From: Endoryza sp044226045
GTDB lineage: Bacteria > Bacteroidota > Bacteroidia > Chitinophagales > Chitinophagaceae
Assembly: GCA_044226045.1 (NCBI GenBank)
Contig: JBGAHR010000010.1
Coordinates: forward strand, 1-64,000
Direction of reading: 5' to 3'
DNA length: 64,000 nt
The notes under the pieces: generated by a model
Told to the model about the DNA's origin: nothing
The model's input: the letters and a program-made list of their open reading frames with translations, nothing else
Database searches by the model: none
Made by a program: the position numbers and the translations under genes
Shown: piece after piece, positions 61,507 through 64,000 of the stretch
How positions within the stretch are numbered: the first letter of the stretch is position 1
Layout: each line of letters begins with the position of its first letter

Positions 61507-61544
61507 AAGGAGCGATATTTGTGACAGCTCACTAATCTTGCAGT

Positions 61545-62459
61545 ATGAAGCGAATGAGGAAAATAACAGCACTCATCCTGATCGCCGGCTTCGTCGTGAG
61601 TTGTCATTCTGCTCAAAAAAATCAAGTGACCGTGGATCCGGTTTTCGACAAGGAAGGACACAGAGGTTGCCGGGGCCTGATGCCTGAAAACACCATTCCG
61701 GCAATGATAAAAGCCCTGGAATTGGGCGTCACCACGCTTGAAATGGATGCGGTCATCACCGCCGATAACCGGGTAGTTTTATCACACGAACCCTTCTTTA
61801 ATCACGAAATAGCCAGTCACCCCGACGGCACACCGGTCACGGAACAGGAAGAAAAGTCGTTGAATATTTTCAAGATGACTTACAAGGAGGTGCAGTCTTA
61901 TGACGTGGGCCTCAGAGGTAATCCCCGTTTTCCGAAGCAGGAAAAAATAAAAGCGGAAAAGCCATTGCTGTCCGAGATCATCGATGATGTGGAAGCCTAC
62001 GTAAAGTTGAAAGGCATTACCCCGGTTTTTTACAATATCGAAACAAAAACAGATCCTGCCACCGATTCGATTTATCATCCGGCACCGGAGGAATTTGTAA
62101 AACTGCTGATGCAGGTCATCCATCGCAAGAAAATAAGCAACCGTGTCATCATCCAGTCATTCGACTTCCGCACGTTGAAAATAATACATGCATCCTATCC
62201 GGGTATTCGTACCGCCGCCCTGGTGGAGCCAACCGATAAAAAAGGATTGCAGGGCGTCATCGACGAACTGGGATTCGAACCGACTATCTATAGCCCGCAC
62301 TATTCATTGGTTACTTCCGAACTGGTTCAGCAATGCCACAGCCGGCACATCAGGCTCATACCCTGGACAGTCAACGACAAATCGACCATTGAAAAACTGA
62401 AATCCATGGGCGTAGATGGAGTGATTAGTGATTATCCGGATATGTTTGGGGATAGGTGA
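61545..62459 (+). CDS. Glycerophosphodiester phosphodiesterase lipoprotein
   Basis: A 304-residue lipoprotein (lipobox VVSC, C20) with a GDPD TIM-barrel. The active-site block EGHRGCRGLMPENTIPAM gives H39, R40, E48 and N49, followed by TLEMDAVITADNRVVLSHEP with the metal ligands and second histidine, and later YNIETKTD. It hydrolyses glycerophosphodiesters to glycerol 3-phosphate and an alcohol, probably in the periplasm. The closing VDGVISDYPDMF is normal for the family. Immediately after its stop begins a large repeat tract. Confidence 0.93.
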   Translation: MKRMRKITALILIAGFVVSCHSAQKNQVTVDPVFDKEGHRGCRGLMPENTIPAMIKALELGVTTLEMDAVITADNRVVLSHEPFFNHEIASHPDGTPVTEQEEKSLNIFKMTYKEVQSYDVGLRGNPRFPKQEKIKAEKPLLSEIIDDVEAYVKLKGITPVFYNIETKTDPATDSIYHPAPEEFVKLLMQVIHRKKISNRVIIQSFDFRTLKIIHASYPGIRTAALVEPTDKKGLQGVIDELGFEPTIYSPHYSLVTSELVQQCHSRHIRLIPWTVNDKSTIEKLKSMGVDGVISDYPDMFGDR

Positions 62460-62463
62460 AAAT

Positions 62464-63017
62464 TGAAAAGTCAAAAATCAAAAGTCAAAAATCAAAAGTC
62501 AAAAATCAAAAGTCAAAAATCAAAAGTCAAAAGTGAAAAGTCAAAATTCAAAAGGGGCATTCAAGTTAGTGCAGGCAGTTCAGGAACGCAGAGGACGCGA
62601 AGTACCGCAGAGAGCGCAAAGAAAAAAAAGTAAAAAGTAAAAAGTAAAAAGTAAAAAGTAAAAAGTAAAAAGTAAAAAGTAAAAAGTAAAAAGTAAAAAG
62701 TAAAAAGTAAAAAGTAAAAAGTAAAAAGTAAAAAGTAAAAAGTAAAAAGTAATATCTTCTAATTAACCTGTATTATCAATTTTTAATTTTTAGGCTTTTC
62801 GCATATTGGTAAGTGTTTGACTTTTGAATTTTTAATTTTTACTTTTGACTTTTGAATTTTCTTCTTTGCGCTACTTTGCCAACTTTGCGTTCCTGAACTC
62901 TTGATCGCCTCAAGCTGCCTCACTTTTGACTTTTGAATTTTGACTTTTGACTTTTGACTTTTGATTTTTGATTTTTGAATTTTGAATTTTGTCTTTTGAC
63001 TTTTGGCTTTTGAATCT
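62464..63017. repeat. Inverted heptamer-repeat region
   Basis: The left arm (62464-62556) is a degenerate tandem of AAAAGTC and AAAAATC units starting 5 bp after the GDPD stop codon. The right arm (about 62816-63017) holds the reverse-complement units GACTTTT and GATTTTT. Inside both arms lie matching GTTCAGGAACGCA (62578-62590) and its inverted form near 62889-62901. The region could fold into a very long imperfect hairpin. No gene is present. Confidence 0.75.
62625..62750. repeat. 18 perfect tandem AAAAAGT units
   Basis: The 126 bp are exactly 18 copies of a 7-bp unit (GT at 62630 and every 7 bases to 62749). The unit keeps one and the same register throughout, so the copy number is prone to slippage and may vary between strains. 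It lies between the inverted heptamer arms. Confidence 0.9.
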
Positions 63018-63030
63018 CAAAAACTCCAAC

Positions 63031-63816
63031 ATGAATATTTCCTTAGAGGGAAAGACGGCTTTGATTTGCGGAAGTACACAGGGTATTGGGCTGGCCGCGG
63101 CCCAACAGCTGGCGGAGCAGGGAGCTACCTGTATCCTGCTGGCCAGAAATGAATCCTCCCTGGAAAGAGCATTGGAATCGCTTGCCCGCGATCATGAACA
63201 GCAGCATCAATACTATGTAGCTGATTTCACCGACAGTGCTGCCGTCAGGATCATGATCGATCAGCTTCTGCTGGATCATTATATTCACATCCTGGTCAAT
63301 AATACCGGTGGTCCAAAGCCGGGTGCCATTACCAGTGCGGAAGAAGATGAATTCAGGGCTGCATTCGATCAGCACCTGGTTTGTAATCAAATTCTGGCAC
63401 AGGCAGTTTTGCCTTCCATGAAACAGGCAGGGTTCGGCAGAATTATCAATGTAATTTCCACTTCGGTAAGAACACCCATCGCCAATCTCGGCGTTTCCAA
63501 TACCATCAGGGCTGCAGTGGCGTCCTGGTCCAAGAGCTGGTCGAATGAAGTGGCTCAGTTTGGAATCACTGTAAACAGCGTGTTACCCGGTTATACAGAT
63601 ACGCAAAGGCTAAGAAGCCTGATAGAAACCAATGCCCGAAGCAGGGGAGTCGATCCGTCTGTCATAGAAAAGGAAATGAAAGAAGGAATTCCAGCCCGTC
63701 GTTTCGGAGCAGCAGCAGAAATTGCTTCGGTGATCGGTTTCCTGGCATCTCCGGCCGCTTCCTTTGTAAATGGAATCAGCATACCGGTGGATGGGGGTAA
63801 AACACCCACGATCTAA
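63031..63816 (+). CDS. Short-chain dehydrogenase/reductase-like protein lacking catalytic Tyr
   Basis: A 261-residue Rossmann protein of the SDR superfamily. The nucleotide-binding turn is CGSTQGIGLAAAQQL, and VNNTGGPKPGAI corresponds to the NNAG motif. The catalytic Tyr-x-x-x-Lys is missing: after S143 in VISTSVRTP the positions read S156-N-T-I-R160 (VSNTIRAAV). Such SDR-like proteins often occur beside kynureninase genes of Bacteroidota, and kynureninase is the next gene here, so a role in tryptophan/kynurenine catabolism is likely, perhaps not as a redox enzyme. The ATG at 63031 lies right at the end of the repeat tract. Confidence 0.85.
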   Translation: MNISLEGKTALICGSTQGIGLAAAQQLAEQGATCILLARNESSLERALESLARDHEQQHQYYVADFTDSAAVRIMIDQLLLDHYIHILVNNTGGPKPGAITSAEEDEFRAAFDQHLVCNQILAQAVLPSMKQAGFGRIINVISTSVRTPIANLGVSNTIRAAVASWSKSWSNEVAQFGITVNSVLPGYTDTQRLRSLIETNARSRGVDPSVIEKEMKEGIPARRFGAAAEIASVIGFLASPAASFVNGISIPVDGGKTPTI

Positions 63817-63852
63817 TCAACTCACGGCAATCATTAAATGTAATTATCCAAG

Positions 63853-64000
63853 ATGGAGTTTAGTCATACGCTCGAACAGGCCAGGCAGCTGGATCAGTCA
63901 TCAGGTACCAATTGGAGAGAGGAATTCATTAAACCGGTTGTAAATGGTCAGCCGCAGATCTATTTCCTGGGAAATTCACTCGGGCTGCAGCCTAAAAATA
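63853..64000 (+). CDS. kynU: Kynureninase, partial (cut by window end)
   Basis: Only the first 49 codons are in the window: MEFSHTLEQARQLDQSSGTN, then WREEFIKPVVNGQPQ and IYFLGNSLGLQPKN. The FLGNSLGLQPK block is the signature of kynureninase, a PLP enzyme that splits kynurenine into anthranilate and alanine. The start is 36 bp after the SDR stop codon, so they are probably cotranscribed. The rest of the gene, with the PLP lysine, lies beyond position 64000. Confidence 0.88.
   Translation, partial: MEFSHTLEQARQLDQSSGTNWREEFIKPVVNGQPQIYFLGNSLGLQPKN

Noticed and set aside
62625..62750. CRISPR array
   Set aside because: The units are only 7 bp and have no spacers, and no cas genes are in the window.

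Overview
The window looks like a chromosomal segment of a Bacteroidota bacterium, most likely of the Chitinophagaceae. That is an inference from gene content: an ECF sigma/FecR/SusC/SusD set, LytS/LytTR and Crp/Fnr regulators, many SPII lipoproteins and DUF4369/TlpA-type proteins, a GldA/GldF/GldG-type ABC transporter, and a SusC with the long N-terminal extension common in that family. Most of the window is ordinary chromosome. The accessory flavour comes from intergenic repeats and a few operons of unknown function.

Layout. 0-7.2 kb: a lone tyrosine recombinase, an OmpA/TSP3 protein, three small membrane or lipoprotein genes on the minus strand, a LytS/LytTR two-component pair and a secreted protein. 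7.2-10.6 kb: two loci of a palindromic repeat flank a Crp/Fnr gene that diverges from a small operon (GcvH-like protein lacking the lipoyl lysine, methyltransferase, then PhnA-type zinc protein), with a 22-bp palindrome between them. 10.8-17.6 kb: TraB/GumN-ECF sigma-membrane protein operon, a minus-strand Crp/Fnr-SRPBCC-membrane group, an AraC regulator and a DUF4932-like protein with HEXXH. 17.6-18.2 kb: a third locus of the palindromic repeat and tRNA-Asp. 18.5-25.3 kb: a tight three-gene operon (membrane-tethered trypsin-like protein, coiled-coil outer-membrane protein, Ig-like lipoprotein), a MscS channel and a transglutaminase-like protein. 25.8-32.9 kb: ECF sigma, FecR, SusC, SusD. 33.1-42.4 kb: GldA-like ATPase with a GldF-GldG fusion, two tandem MutS-like ATPases, a fatty acid hydroxylase family protein and PEP synthase. 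42.4-50.5 kb (minus): response regulator, histidine kinase, TolC, RND pump and adaptor. 50.8-54.6 kb (minus): exported Gfo/Idh/MocA oxidoreductase and Tat-exported GH116 glycosidase. 54.7-64 kb: accA, dapA, TlpA-like protein, RNase Z, Mrp, PaiB-like protein, a GDPD lipoprotein, an SDR and the start of kynureninase.

The most unusual material is of three kinds. First, a roughly 265-278 bp palindromic, BIME-like repeat (copies near 7.25, 7.52, 10.33 and 17.70 kb) built of two facing REP-like hairpins; at two of its three loci it sits exactly inside another perfect inverted repeat just after a stop codon. Second, 7-bp-period intergenic repeats, including 18 perfect tandem AAAAAGT units between inverted heptamer arms at 62.46-63.02 kb. 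Third, the protease/outer-membrane/lipoprotein operon at 18.5-22.7 kb, which matches no system I know and is my best candidate for something undescribed.

All family assignments were made by reading the translated sequence; no database search was possible.
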